NCBI GenBank assembly: GCA_028819955.1
Contig: JAPPKP010000343.1
Coordinates: 1 to 16,463, forward strand
DNA: 16,463 nucleotides
Direction: 5' to 3'
Source: Rhodospirillaceae bacterium
GTDB lineage: Bacteria > Pseudomonadota > Alphaproteobacteria > UBA828
Below the pieces are notes generated by a model. The model saw nothing but the letters and a program-made list of their open reading frames with translations. It made no database searches and had not been told where the DNA came from. Of the stretch, positions 1 through 7,352 are shown piece after piece (the stretch's first letter is position 1; every line of letters starts with the position of its first letter). Made by a program: the position numbers and the translations under genes.

Positions 1-66
1 GGTTTTGCATGCCGCGATGCTGCCGCACCCGCCCGGCCCCGTGCACCGCACCATGTTGCGGGGTTC

Positions 67-83
67 CCGGGCCGGAGGCCCGG
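67..83. repeat. Short perfect inverted repeat
   Basis: A 7-base arm (CCGGGCC, 67-73) is followed by the 3-base loop GGA and its exact reverse complement (GGCCCGG, 77-83). It lies in the gene-free GC-rich stretch at the left edge, just upstream of the direct repeats. No T-run follows, so it is not a convincing terminator. In DNA this GC-rich, short palindromes also arise by chance. Confidence 0.4.
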
Positions 84-115
84 AGCGCGCGACCGCGCGC
101 CGCGCGTAAGCGCGT

Positions 116-180
116 AGCCAAGCGAACGTCGCGCGGGACGCGCGCGGAATCAAAGAGCGAGCGCCCGGCGTCTGAGGGAA
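116..180. repeat. 65-bp direct repeat, copy 1
   Basis: This copy matches the copy at 232-296 with four mismatches by eye (about 61 of 65 identical). The unit has a GC-rich self-complementary core (CGCGCGGGACGCGCGCGG-like) and ends in GAGGGAA. In one frame it reads as a basic stretch of the type AKRTSRGTRAESKSERPASEG, closed by a TAA at the end of the following sequence, but no start codon or ribosome site supports expression. Together with copy 2 it fills most of the first 330 bases, where I see no gene. Confidence 0.8.
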
Positions 181-231
181 ATGACTAAGCCGGGCCCGGA
201 CGGCGCGCATGCGCCGCGCGCGTAGCGCGTA

Positions 232-296
232 AGCCAAGCGAGCGTCGCGCGGGACGCGCGCGGAACCAAAGAGCGAGCGCCCGGCGATTGAGGGAA
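232..296. repeat. 65-bp direct repeat, copy 2
   Basis: Second copy of the unit at 116-180, starting 116 bases later. The differences are A/G and T/C changes plus a two-base difference near the end. It also reads as a basic peptide-like stretch in the equivalent frame. It ends about 30 bases before the point where LysR homology begins, so the regulator pseudogene may have been truncated by the event that placed this repeat here. Dispersed repeats of this sort often occur in the intergenic DNA of alphaproteobacteria; membership of a named family was not established. Confidence 0.8.
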
Positions 297-329
297 ACCT
301 AAAACTGCCTAACGGTGCGCATATAATCG

Positions 330-1000
330 TTGGAAGACCAGCTCGGCCAAAGACTGTTCGACCGCGGCCGCCACAACGTCAGGGTCACCGCAGCCGGTCA
401 GCACTTGCTTCCCCACGCACGATCGCTCGTTGATATGCATGATCGCCTGATTGACCGGGCCTCGGCCAGGCTGGTCTCAGGACGGGTGAAGCTGGGGGTC
501 GGCGAGAGCCACGGAAGCGGGCTGTTTTCCCGGCTGCGTCGGCACTTGCAAGAGGGCTACACCGCGATCGAGCTGGACATCGTTTGTCGATCCTGCCACG
601 TCCTCGAGAAGGAGACGCGCCGGGGCGAGCTGGACCTCGCCATCGTCACCTTACTTGAGGAGATTGGATCGGCGACGCTGCCGTCCCGTCGCCGCATTCC
701 GGCACATCGACGGGCCGAACGCGCGGCCGCTGCAGGCTCTGAACGGCCGGTTGCCGGTCTTGGCCCGATGATCGCGGGCGATGCGCCGGAAACTACGACG
801 GCAACGGGGCGCAAGTCTTCGGCCCAGGACTGCCCATGGCCCCTGGATCGTCTTCGTCGCACCGCTTGCCGTAATCGCACCGGTTGTTGTGCGCTAGCGA
901 TCCCATCGCTGCCCTGACGGAGAACGGTCCCCTGGTGCGGGCTGAAAGCGCTTTGGAACTGTCTCGCGATCTTCCGGGATCCCGGGCGCTCCCGGATCCT
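330..1000 (+). pseudogene. LysR-family regulator pseudogene (N-truncated, frameshifted)
   Basis: Recognisable LysR-type sequence begins at 330 with LEDQLGQRLFDR, which is the end of the usual helix-turn-helix region. About 35 N-terminal residues, including most of the DNA-binding helices, are missing, and an in-frame TAA lies at 324-326. The frame then gives the linker helix and the start of the effector domain (about 450-690, ending near RGELDLAIVT). Homology continues in a second frame (about 686-768, with DGPNARPLQALNGRLPVLAR, then TGA) and in a third (about 884-1000, with CASDPIAALTENGPLVRAES, a typical LysR C-terminal region). At least two frameshifts are therefore present. It is not expected to make a working regulator. 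It could be the former regulator of the plus-strand cluster, but nothing in the sequence proves that. The right boundary is approximate. Confidence 0.75.
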
Positions 1001-1075
1001 GGGCATCGAAGAAACGCCAATCGGCGAGCAAGATCGGCTCCAGGGTGCCGATCATCCGCACCGATTGCGATCAAG

Positions 1076-1774
1076 TCATACGGGGTGCAACTCGGTCACG
1101 AACCAGATGCTCTCGGTAACCGAGTAGTAGCGGTGCCAGGCGTAGGCGAACTCGTTCTCTCCGGCCACCGTGCAGAACGGTTCATGGGTGAAGCCCGGCG
1201 CCATGATCACATCCTCGTACAGTGCGGACGCGTCCGGTTCGCGGAACTTCTGCAGCCGCCCCGTTCCGTGCACCTGGGTGTGCAATTCGAGGAACGTATG
1301 CTCGTTGTGTATGAGGCAGTCCGTTTCATTAGGTGACCACCAGCACTTGACCACGATGTCAAAGGGCTGGAGCTGCTCCCGACTCTCACGCTCCATCGTG
1401 AACGCCAACGGATCCTCTTCTGTGCGGCCGACATTGTCGACGGGCGCCAGGTACAAGGGCGTTTGTCTGGGAAATCCATCGAACACGTCACCGAACCATT
1501 CCCATCCGCGGAACATAACGCCGCCGAGGTTCTCAAGCTCCGTGATGCGCAAGACCGCAATCCGCTCGGCCTCGACAACCCGGTTTCCACGAATGATCGT
1601 CGACCGCCATGGCTGAATGGCCGTTCGGACGTCTCCCTCCACATGAATTGCTCGTGGGGACAAATTGACGACGATGCCGTCCACCTCCAGAAGCTCCACA
1701 TCGGTGAACAGCTTCGCATAGAGATGATTGTCGGCGAACGCCAGGTCACGCGACACGTTCCGGTTCGACGGCAT
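1076..1774 (-). CDS. Cupin-like protein of unknown function
   Basis: An open frame of 232 residues, starting at the ATG complementary to 1772-1774. A GGAG (complement of 1781-1784) lies 6 bases upstream, which favours this start over the more distal ATG at 1867, whose extra 31 residues are basic and low in complexity. I do not recognise the specific family. The C-terminal half has a cupin-like pattern: HNEHTFLELHTQVHGTG supplies the H-x2-H-x3-E arrangement followed by a G-x-G turn, and APGFTH about 20 residues later resembles the second cupin motif. No signal peptide or membrane segment is visible. A small metal-dependent dioxygenase, isomerase or ligand-binding cupin is possible; no substrate can be named. 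It is convergent with the LysR remnant, is not part of the plus-strand operon, and its codon use looks less GC-rich than the transporter genes. Confidence 0.6.
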   Translation of the reverse strand: MPSNRNVSRDLAFADNHLYAKLFTDVELLEVDGIVVNLSPRAIHVEGDVRTAIQPWRSTIIRGNRVVEAERIAVLRITELENLGGVMFRGWEWFGDVFDGFPRQTPLYLAPVDNVGRTEEDPLAFTMERESREQLQPFDIVVKCWWSPNETDCLIHNEHTFLELHTQVHGTGRLQKFREPDASALYEDVIMAPGFTHEPFCTVAGENEFAYAWHRYYSVTESIWFVTELHPV

Positions 1775-2063
1775 TCGAGGCTCCGCTCTTGTCGAGACCT
1801 TGTCGCGGCCTCGCTGGTGAACCCTTGCGACCGCCCTCCCATTCGGCGACCCGGCCACCTTGCGCAATCTATCATCTCAACGCATGCCTCGCCAGATCGC
1901 CATGTTGAGCGCTGCGCGGGCCAGGGCGCGCTCAACGGCGATTCCGGACGGGGTGAATGGCGCTGGCTTGCCCGGCAGGAATTCCGGCCAATTCAACTCG
2001 CCCATGCAACGGATTTCAACTTAGCTCGATTCCCTCCCCCAAGATCAAGCTAATCACCTGAAT
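1775..2063. other. Intergenic stretch without a recognised gene
   Basis: These 289 bases separate the cupin-like gene (transcribed leftward) from the IS630 remnant. The right part, about 1990-2063, is AT-richer than the surroundings and includes the sequence just beyond the transposase stop, where an IS end would be expected. Frames through it are open only by chance, and I found no convincing coding sequence, tRNA or terminator. The promoter of the cupin-like gene should lie here, but no clear -35/-10 pair was seen. Confidence 0.5.
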
Positions 2064-2339
2064 TTAAAGTTCGTGGCATAAGTTTTGTTCAACTCTGAGG
2101 CAGAAGCGCTTGACGGCGGCGAGGATGTCGTCGGCGGACCTGGTCCACTTGAAGGGCTTGGGGTCTTGGTTGTGCGCCTCGATGAAGGCGCGAATGTCGG
2201 CCTCGAGCTGGAGGGTAGAGCGGTGCACCCCGCGCTGCAGCTGCTTGCGCGTCAGCTCGGCGAACCAGCGCTCGACCTGGTTGAGCCACGAGGCGGATGT
2301 CGGCGTGAAGTGGACGTGCCAGTGCGGCCGTCGCGCCAC
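2064..2339 (-). pseudogene. IS630-family transposase, C-terminal fragment
   Basis: The 91 residues match the end of IS630/Tc1-mariner type transposases. HFTPTSASWLNQVERWFAEL carries the third acidic residue of the DDE triad (Glu23 of this fragment), and it is followed by the typical LEADIRAFIEAHNQDPKPF and WTRSADDILAAVKRF tail. The N-terminal helix-turn-helix and the first two Asp residues are missing, since a full transposase is about 340-360 residues. Homology appears to extend only a few codons upstream of the apparent start, to about 2346 (W-V-A-R-R-P), and then stops abruptly, so the GTG at 2339 is an artefact of truncation. It cannot transpose. The broken end lies about 200 bases before the first M19 gene. 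Confidence 0.9.
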
Positions 2340-2359
2340 CCAGCTTGGCCGGGAAACCG

Positions 2360-2377
2360 CGAATGCACTAGCATTCG
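2360..2377. promoter_or_regulatory. Perfect 7-bp palindrome, candidate operator
   Basis: CGAATGC-ACTA-GCATTCG is an exact inverted repeat with a 4-base spacer. It stands out as AT-containing in GC-rich DNA and lies about 75 bases upstream of a promoter-like sequence and 163 bases upstream of the first M19 start. An operator for a dimeric regulator (GntR, TetR or LacI type) is one reading. It could also be an RNA hairpin or a leftover of the insertion event. No regulator gene is intact in this window. Confidence 0.35.
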
Positions 2378-2451
2378 AACCGGACCAGTCGACGGGGGCA
2401 GGTCACCCAACAGCGGCCATGTTCGACGGTGCTTTTGAGTCGGCCCCGCAT

Positions 2452-2480
2452 TTGACGGTCCTAGGCGGGCCCAGTAGTCT
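2452..2480 (+). promoter_or_regulatory. Possible sigma-70 promoter of the cluster
   Basis: TTGACG (2452-2457) matches five of six -35 consensus positions. A 17-base spacer leads to TAGTCT (2475-2480), which matches only three of six -10 positions. It is correctly oriented and sits 60 bases before the first start codon. This is the best promoter candidate in the gap at 2340-2539, but the weak -10 keeps confidence low. Confidence 0.3.
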
Positions 2481-2528
2481 CCTGGCAATCAAGCACGCGT
2501 CGCCTGAGCGGCGCGCCTCCACGAGGAT

Positions 2529-2535
2529 GGAGGAG
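2529..2535 (+). promoter_or_regulatory. Ribosome binding site deciding the first M19 start
   Basis: GGAGGAG ends 4 bases before the ATG at 2540 and only 1 base before the in-frame TTG at 2537. The spacing supports ATG 2540 as the start. Confidence 0.7.
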
Positions 2536-2539
2536 TTTG

Positions 2540-3571
2540 ATGGCCCAGGCGGCGGCTGAGATGCGCTCCGACATTCGAGAGCGGGCGAGCGAGCGGGTGA
2601 TCGCGCTGTTCGACGACGCGCTCGTCTGGGACATGACGCTGCCCTGGCTCCCCTCCTACGCCGACAAGGACGTCACCCTGCCGCGATTCCGGAACGCGGG
2701 CGTGGATTTCGCGTCGCTTACCGTCAACGACTTTCCGGGCTCGCTAGGGGGCTCCGTGCGGCGTATCGCGGAGGTGACCCGGCACATCCAGGAGCGCTCA
2801 GACACCTTGGTGCTGGCGAAGTCGGTCGACGACATCCTCCAGGCCAAGCGGGAGGGAAAGCTCGCGCTCGCCTTTAACCTGCAGGAGACCAACCCGCTCG
2901 AAGGCGAGGTCAATTTCGTCCAGACCTATTACGACCTGGGCGTGCGCCACATGCTGCTCGCCTACAACCAGAAGAACCTGGTGGGCGACGGCTGCTCGGA
3001 GCGTACCGATGCGGGTCTAAGCCGTTTCGGCGTGCGCGTCGTTCAGGAAATGAACCGCGTCGGCATGATCGTCGACGGCAGCCACACCGGCTACCGCACC
3101 ACCATGGAGGCGATGGAGGTGGCGACGGCGCCCTTCATCTTTTCGCACAGCCTCGCGAACGCGGTGCACGAGCACTACCGCAACATCCGCGACGATCAGA
3201 TCAAGGCCTGCGCCGAGAGCGGCGGCGTCATCGGCTTCAACGGCGTGGCCTTCTTCCTCGGCGACGAGGCGGCGGCGAGTGAGACCGTGGTTCGCCATAT
3301 CGACCATATCGCGAACCTCGTCGGCCCGGAGCACGTCGGTATCGGCCTCGACTACTGCCGCGACAGCAAGAGCGTCGGGGTCTGGACGCTGTCCAACACC
3401 GACATGTGGCCGCCCAACAAGGGTGTGCCGTTCGGCGAGACCGCGTTCGTGCAACCCGAGCAGCTGATCGAGATCGCCGAAATCCTGCTCGAACGAGGCT
3501 ACGCGGAGGCCGATGTGCGCGGCATCCTCGGTGAGAACTACGCCCGGGTCGCACGGCAGGTTTGGAAGTGA
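2540..3571 (+). CDS. M19 family dipeptidase-like hydrolase (paralogue 1)
   Basis: A 343-residue cytoplasmic-type protein (no signal peptide or lipobox) of peptidase family M19, the renal/membrane dipeptidase family, a metal-dependent TIM-barrel hydrolase of dipeptides and related amides. The match is clear at LGVRHMLLAYNQKNLVGDG, at the two zinc histidines His182 (DGSHTGYRTT) and His203 (FSHSLAN), which are 21 residues apart as in human DPEP1 (198/219), and at YRNIRDDQIKACAESGGVIG and Asp271 in GIGLDY. The usual N-terminal HxD zinc pair is absent: the equivalent stretch is VWDMTLPW. The bridging Glu position is Gln115 (LQETNP). The protein may therefore bind one metal or use a different mechanism, although divergent bacterial M19 subfamilies commonly look like this. 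It is the first gene of the cluster; a paralogue follows 50 bases downstream. The substrate is unknown. Confidence 0.88.
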   Translation: MAQAAAEMRSDIRERASERVIALFDDALVWDMTLPWLPSYADKDVTLPRFRNAGVDFASLTVNDFPGSLGGSVRRIAEVTRHIQERSDTLVLAKSVDDILQAKREGKLALAFNLQETNPLEGEVNFVQTYYDLGVRHMLLAYNQKNLVGDGCSERTDAGLSRFGVRVVQEMNRVGMIVDGSHTGYRTTMEAMEVATAPFIFSHSLANAVHEHYRNIRDDQIKACAESGGVIGFNGVAFFLGDEAAASETVVRHIDHIANLVGPEHVGIGLDYCRDSKSVGVWTLSNTDMWPPNKGVPFGETAFVQPEQLIEIAEILLERGYAEADVRGILGENYARVARQVWK

Positions 3572-3604
3572 GGCGCCCCACCGCGGTTTCGTGACAGGCG
3601 CACT

Positions 3605-3612
3605 AGGGGGAG
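3605..3612 (+). promoter_or_regulatory. Ribosome binding site deciding the second M19 start
   Basis: GGGGGAGA-type purine block (AGGGGGAG) ending 9 bases before GTG 3622, against 15 bases before the in-frame ATG at 3628. This favours the GTG, but only by two codons. Confidence 0.5.
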
Positions 3613-3621
3613 AACCCGGAC

Positions 3622-4632
3622 GTGGCCATGCCGGATCATGATCGCATCCACGACGAAGCCATCGTGATCGACGCGGTCTGTCCCCTCATGCTGCGCCGTC
3701 AGTACATCGACTGGTATATCGAGGGGGGCGCCACCGCAGCGGGCCCCACCGTCGGCGCCTTCGAGCGGGCCGGACCAACGCTCAGAGCGCTGGGCGACTG
3801 GGTCCGCGCCATCGATCGGGATCCCCGGCTCACCCTCATCGAGCGCGCAGCCGACTTCGCCGCCGCCAAGGCCCAAGGCAAGCTCGGCGTGCTCTTTCAC
3901 TTTCAGGGGACCGAGCCTATCGAGGACGACGCCAACCTGATCGACGCGTACAAGGCCTTGGGCGTCGGCATGATCCAGCTCGCCTACAACATCAAGAACA
4001 GGGTGGGCGACGGCTGCGAGGAACGCACCGACGCCGGGCTCAGCAACTTCGGCCTTACGGTGATCGAGCGACTCAACGAAGCCCGCGTCGTGGTGGATTG
4101 CACACATACCGGCTACCGCACCACGATGGATGCAATCGAAGCCTCGACACGCCCCGTCGTCTTCTCGCACTCGAACGCGAAGGCGGTGAAGGACTCGCCC
4201 CGCAACATCACCGACGAGCAGATCAAGGCGGCGGCGGCGACCGGCGGCCTGATCGGCATGGTCGGCTTCCCGGCCTTCGTCAGCGCCTCGCCCAAGCCGA
4301 CGCTCGACGAGTTCATCGACCACATCGACCATGTCGTGACGCTCGTCGGCGACGATCACGTGGGCCTCGGTCTCGACTACTACTGGGGCCAGGTGCCGAT
4401 CGCCGATGACGAAGAGGCCATGCGGCTCTACGAGGAGCACGTCGCGGCCGGCACGTGGCGGCCCGAGGCCTATCCGCCGCCGCCCTATCACTACCCCGAT
4501 GGAATCGCCACGCCGCGCGACCTGCGCAACTTGACCCGGCGCCTGCTGGAGTGCGGCTACGGCGAGGAGGCGACAAAGAAGATCCTGGGCGGCAACTGGG
4601 TCAGGGTCTTCAGGGAGGTGTGGGGCGAATAG
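3622..4632 (+). CDS. M19 family dipeptidase-like hydrolase (paralogue 2)
   Basis: 336 residues from GTG 3622. It is a clear relative of the preceding gene: both share LGV.M..LAYN.KN.VGDGC.ERTDAGLS.FG and the HTGYRTTM.A block. The zinc histidines are His162 (DCTHTGYRTT) and His183 (FSHSNAK), again 21 apart, and Asp252 lies in GLGLDY. As in paralogue 1, the N-terminal HxD is missing (VIDAVCPLM) and the bridging Glu is replaced by Gln95 (HFQGTEP). The N-terminal 80 residues (YIDWYIEGGATAAGPTVGAF) differ strongly from paralogue 1, suggesting different substrate pockets rather than a recent duplication. There is no signal peptide, so it probably acts in the cytoplasm on a compound delivered by the importer encoded next. 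Hydrolysis of a dipeptide or amide is the family expectation; the real substrate is unknown. Confidence 0.88.
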   Translation: MAMPDHDRIHDEAIVIDAVCPLMLRRQYIDWYIEGGATAAGPTVGAFERAGPTLRALGDWVRAIDRDPRLTLIERAADFAAAKAQGKLGVLFHFQGTEPIEDDANLIDAYKALGVGMIQLAYNIKNRVGDGCEERTDAGLSNFGLTVIERLNEARVVVDCTHTGYRTTMDAIEASTRPVVFSHSNAKAVKDSPRNITDEQIKAAAATGGLIGMVGFPAFVSASPKPTLDEFIDHIDHVVTLVGDDHVGLGLDYYWGQVPIADDEEAMRLYEEHVAAGTWRPEAYPPPPYHYPDGIATPRDLRNLTRRLLECGYGEEATKKILGGNWVRVFREVWGE

Positions 4633-4676
4633 GGACACCCGGTCGAAGCAAACAACGAAAAGGGGAGGCAGGACTC

Positions 4677-6278
4677 ATGGTGGGCAAGAAGTCAGAGACT
4701 GGAAGAGCCGGAATCGACCGGCGTACCGTACTTCAAACTGGCGCAGGCGCGTTGGTCGTCGGCACCAGCGGCGGCCTGATCTCGTTGCGCGGTCCGCGAG
4801 CCGCGCACGCATCTGAGCCCAAGCGCGGCGGCGTGCTGCGCCTCTCGACCTCGGAGGAGCCGTTCGCGAACGCCTTCGATTCTCACCGCATCATCTCGCT
4901 GCTGACACTGCGAGTCGGCTACCTAGCCTACAACGGCCTGGTGAACATCGACAGCAACCGCAATGTTGTGCCCGACCTTGCCGAATCCTGGGAACAGCCC
5001 GATTCCCAGACCTACATCTTCAATCTGCGGCAGGGCGTAAAATTCCATGACGGCACCGACTTCAGCGCCAACGACGTCAAGTTCACGGTCGAGCGCATCC
5101 TTAATCCGGACACGGCGTCTCCTTATGTGGCGGAGTTCAACGAGATCGACAGCGTTGAAGTCCTGTCGGCGTATCAGGTGCGGGTCAGCATGAAGCGGCC
5201 ATTCTCGCCTCAACTCGCCAACTTCCGGCGTTCTATTTTCCCCATCATCTCGCCGACCGCGATCGAGAAGCACATGGCGACCGATACGCTGAAGGGCTCG
5301 ATCGGCACGGGTCCGTTCAAGTTTGTTTCTTACACGCGCGGTGACAAGGTGGTGCTCGAGCGCAACGACGACTATTGGGGCGGCCCGGCCTACCTTGACG
5401 GGATCGAGGTCCACATCATCCCCGAGCAGTCGACGGCGCTCGCGGCGCTGCAGACCGGCGGCCTCGACTACATGATGCAGACCAATCCGGAGTTCGCGGA
5501 CCAGATCAGAGCGAACCCCGACCTCCAGCTGCTGACAACGCCGTCGCCGATCTGGGACTATGTCGCTTACAACGTCGAGCGCGAGCCGTTTACCGACAAG
5601 CGCGTGCGGCAGGCGTTCTCGATGGCCTTCGACCGCGAGGGCATCGCGCACGGCATCTACAAGGGTCTCGCGGTGCCGGCGCACCATGCGATCTCGCCGG
5701 CCTTCGAGGCTTACCATCGCGAGAACGCGGATATTCCGTACCAGTACTACGATCCCGAGCGTGCCCGGTCGCTGCTGGAGGAAGCCGGGTTCGACTTCGA
5801 CCAGACCATCCGCTTCGATACCTTCACCGAGCGCCCCTGGGGCCTTGTCGGAGATGCCTGCGCCGCGCAGCTTGCCGCCATCGGCATCAAGCTCGAGATC
5901 GTGAAGCCGGACTTCAACACCTTCGCCGCCTACTTCTACGGCACGAAAGATTACTGGATCGGCAACTCCTCCTGGACCGGCGGCGGGGTGGACCCCGACG
6001 CTATGATGTACAAGCAGCTCGTGAGCGGCGAAGTCTACAATGTCGGCAACTACTCGAACCCCGAGGTCGACGACCTGCTCAAGAGGGCGCGCAGCGAGAT
6101 CGACATTCCGACGCGGGCCGATCTCTACAACCAGGCGAACCGCATATGCATGGAAGAATGCCCGGTCGCGTTCCTCGTCTTTCCCAATCTCGTCGAGGGC
6201 ATGCGCAAGGACGTGATGGGCTATCGGTTCCGCGACGAGTTTGCGGGGCCGATGGACGAGTGCTGGCTGGATCGCTGA
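4677..6278 (+). CDS. ABC importer solute-binding protein, peptide/nickel type (SBP family 5)
   Basis: 533 residues from ATG 4677, with AGGGGAGG (4661-4668) 8 bases upstream; the open frame extends further left, but only as a shadow of the M19 gene. The N-terminus is a twin-arginine type signal: Arg15-Arg16 in DRRTVLQ, then a hydrophobic stretch of Ala, Gly, Val and Leu, and a likely cleavage site after Ala45 (AAHA/SEP). The mature part starts KRGGVLRLST and has the family-5 hallmarks: LVNID...VVPDLAESWEQPD, FNLRQGVKFHDGTDFSANDVKFTVERI, GTGPFKFVSYTRGDKVVLERNDDYWGG and VRQAFSMAFDRE. These are typical of DppA/OppA-like periplasmic receptors of about 500-540 residues. It should capture the substrate in the periplasm for the permeases that follow. 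Ligand specificity cannot be read; opines, peptides, nickel chelates and glycosides are all bound by this family. Confidence 0.93.
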   Translation: MVGKKSETGRAGIDRRTVLQTGAGALVVGTSGGLISLRGPRAAHASEPKRGGVLRLSTSEEPFANAFDSHRIISLLTLRVGYLAYNGLVNIDSNRNVVPDLAESWEQPDSQTYIFNLRQGVKFHDGTDFSANDVKFTVERILNPDTASPYVAEFNEIDSVEVLSAYQVRVSMKRPFSPQLANFRRSIFPIISPTAIEKHMATDTLKGSIGTGPFKFVSYTRGDKVVLERNDDYWGGPAYLDGIEVHIIPEQSTALAALQTGGLDYMMQTNPEFADQIRANPDLQLLTTPSPIWDYVAYNVEREPFTDKRVRQAFSMAFDREGIAHGIYKGLAVPAHHAISPAFEAYHRENADIPYQYYDPERARSLLEEAGFDFDQTIRFDTFTERPWGLVGDACAAQLAAIGIKLEIVKPDFNTFAAYFYGTKDYWIGNSSWTGGGVDPDAMMYKQLVSGEVYNVGNYSNPEVDDLLKRARSEIDIPTRADLYNQANRICMEECPVAFLVFPNLVEGMRKDVMGYRFRDEFAGPMDECWLDR

Positions 6279-6287
6279 TCGCGCAGG

Positions 6288-6310
6288 GCGGAGAGTGCTG
6301 CGAGCTCCGC
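6288..6310 (+). terminator. Intercistronic hairpin between binding protein and permease
   Basis: GCGGAG (6288-6293) pairs with CTCCGC (6305-6310) across an 11-base loop in the 53-base gap after the binding-protein stop. No T-run follows, so it is not a strong intrinsic terminator. Hairpins here in importer operons often protect the binding-protein message or partly stop transcription, so that more binding protein than permease is made. That role is inferred from position. Confidence 0.35.
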
Positions 6311-6331
6311 GCGTGATGGTTCCCGGACCCC

Positions 6332-7339
6332 ATGGTCCGGCTGAGACGCTCAGAGGTGCTACGGTCGTTAAGCCTTAGCCCGTTGCACCTGCGGTTTCTG
6401 GTTACGAGGCTCGTCTGGACGATCTTCGTCCTCGTCGGGGCGAGCCTCGTCATCTTCTTCATCCTGCAAGTGGTGCCGGGCGACCCGGCGCGGGCGATGC
6501 TGGGGCCGCTCGGCACGCCCGATGCGATCGAGACCCTGCGCCGCCAGCTCGGTCTCAACGAGCCCCTTCACCACCAGTATTATCTGTGGATCACGCGGGC
6601 ACTGTCCGGCGACCTCGGCCAATCCATCCTGCTCAGCCAGAGCGTCGCCAGCCTGATCGGAGAGCGCTTGCAGGTCACGCTCATCCTCAGCGGCTATGCC
6701 CTGGTGTTTGCCATCATGATCGCAATTCCTGCGAGCATCATTTCGGCGACGCGGCGCAACACGCTTGCCGACTATGCCGGCCGCTTCGTCGCGCTCGTCG
6801 GCCTCGCCATGCCAGGCTTCTGGCTCGGCCTCATGCTGATCCTGTTCTTCGGAGTCTATCTCCGGGTCCTGCCCGTCTTCGGCTACGTGGCGCCGGGGGA
6901 GGACTTCGTCCAGCACCTGCGCCATATCGTGCTGCCCGCAATCGCGCTTGGGGCCGCCTACTCCGCGCTCATCATGGAGATGAACCGTTCCAGTCTGATC
7001 GAGGTGCTGGAGCAGGATTACATCCGCACCGCCCGGGCCGGGGGTCTGAGAGAACGCCGCGTGTTGATGAAGTACGCGATGCGGAATGCCCTCATACCGA
7101 CGATTACGGTGATCGGCATTCAGATCGGCTATCTCATGAGCGGCGCGCTCGTGGTCGAGGCCGTGTTTGCCATACCCGGCATGGGGCGGCTCCTGGTGAA
7201 CGCGGTGCTCTCCCGCGACTATCCGCTGGTGCAAGGCTGCATGCTGGTCACGGTGTTGATCTTCGTCGTCGCGAACCTCACCGTCGACATGCTCTACACC
7301 GTGATCGACCCGCGAGTCCGGCTCGGCCGGCGCACCTGA
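6332..7339 (+). CDS. ABC importer permease, DppB/OppB type
   Basis: 335 residues. Membrane segment 1 is LVWTIFVLVGASLVIFFILQVV (about 27-48), followed by PGDPARAMLGP, the DppB-class signature, and a large periplasmic segment with LRRQLGLNEPLHHQY and GDLGQSI. Several further hydrophobic segments follow. The EAA loop that contacts the ATPases is at about residues 222-250 (QDYIRTARAGGLRERRVLMKYAMRNALIP), and the C-terminus ends with the typical VIDPRVRLG. The start is uncertain: ATG 6332 has no good ribosome site, and the first 20 residues (RLRRSEVLRSLSLSP) are longer than usual, so a downstream GTG at 6356 is an alternative. It forms the inner-membrane channel with the next gene, 13 bases downstream. 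Confidence 0.92.
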   Translation: MVRLRRSEVLRSLSLSPLHLRFLVTRLVWTIFVLVGASLVIFFILQVVPGDPARAMLGPLGTPDAIETLRRQLGLNEPLHHQYYLWITRALSGDLGQSILLSQSVASLIGERLQVTLILSGYALVFAIMIAIPASIISATRRNTLADYAGRFVALVGLAMPGFWLGLMLILFFGVYLRVLPVFGYVAPGEDFVQHLRHIVLPAIALGAAYSALIMEMNRSSLIEVLEQDYIRTARAGGLRERRVLMKYAMRNALIPTITVIGIQIGYLMSGALVVEAVFAIPGMGRLLVNAVLSRDYPLVQGCMLVTVLIFVVANLTVDMLYTVIDPRVRLGRRT

Positions 7340-7352
7340 GGGCGTCAAGCGC

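Noticed and set aside
116..296. CRISPR array
   Set aside because: Only two units of 65 bases, imperfect, with no series of equal spacers and no cas genes nearby.
1463..2053. Plus-strand open frame of 196 residues opposite the cupin-like gene
   Set aside because: No family resemblance, and it runs through the intergenic region. The minus strand has a ribosome site and cupin-type motifs.
2085..2559. Plus-strand open frames opposite the IS630 remnant
   Set aside because: They are antisense to recognisable transposase sequence and have no family match.
3538..4638. Long minus-strand open frame of 366 residues opposite the second M19 gene
   Set aside because: It mirrors the codon pattern of the plus-strand gene, is rich in Arg, Val, Asp and His, and matches no family. 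The plus strand has clear catalytic motifs.
4455..4676. N-terminal extension of the binding-protein frame
   Set aside because: It overlaps the M19 gene and precedes a clear ribosome site plus Tat signal at 4677.
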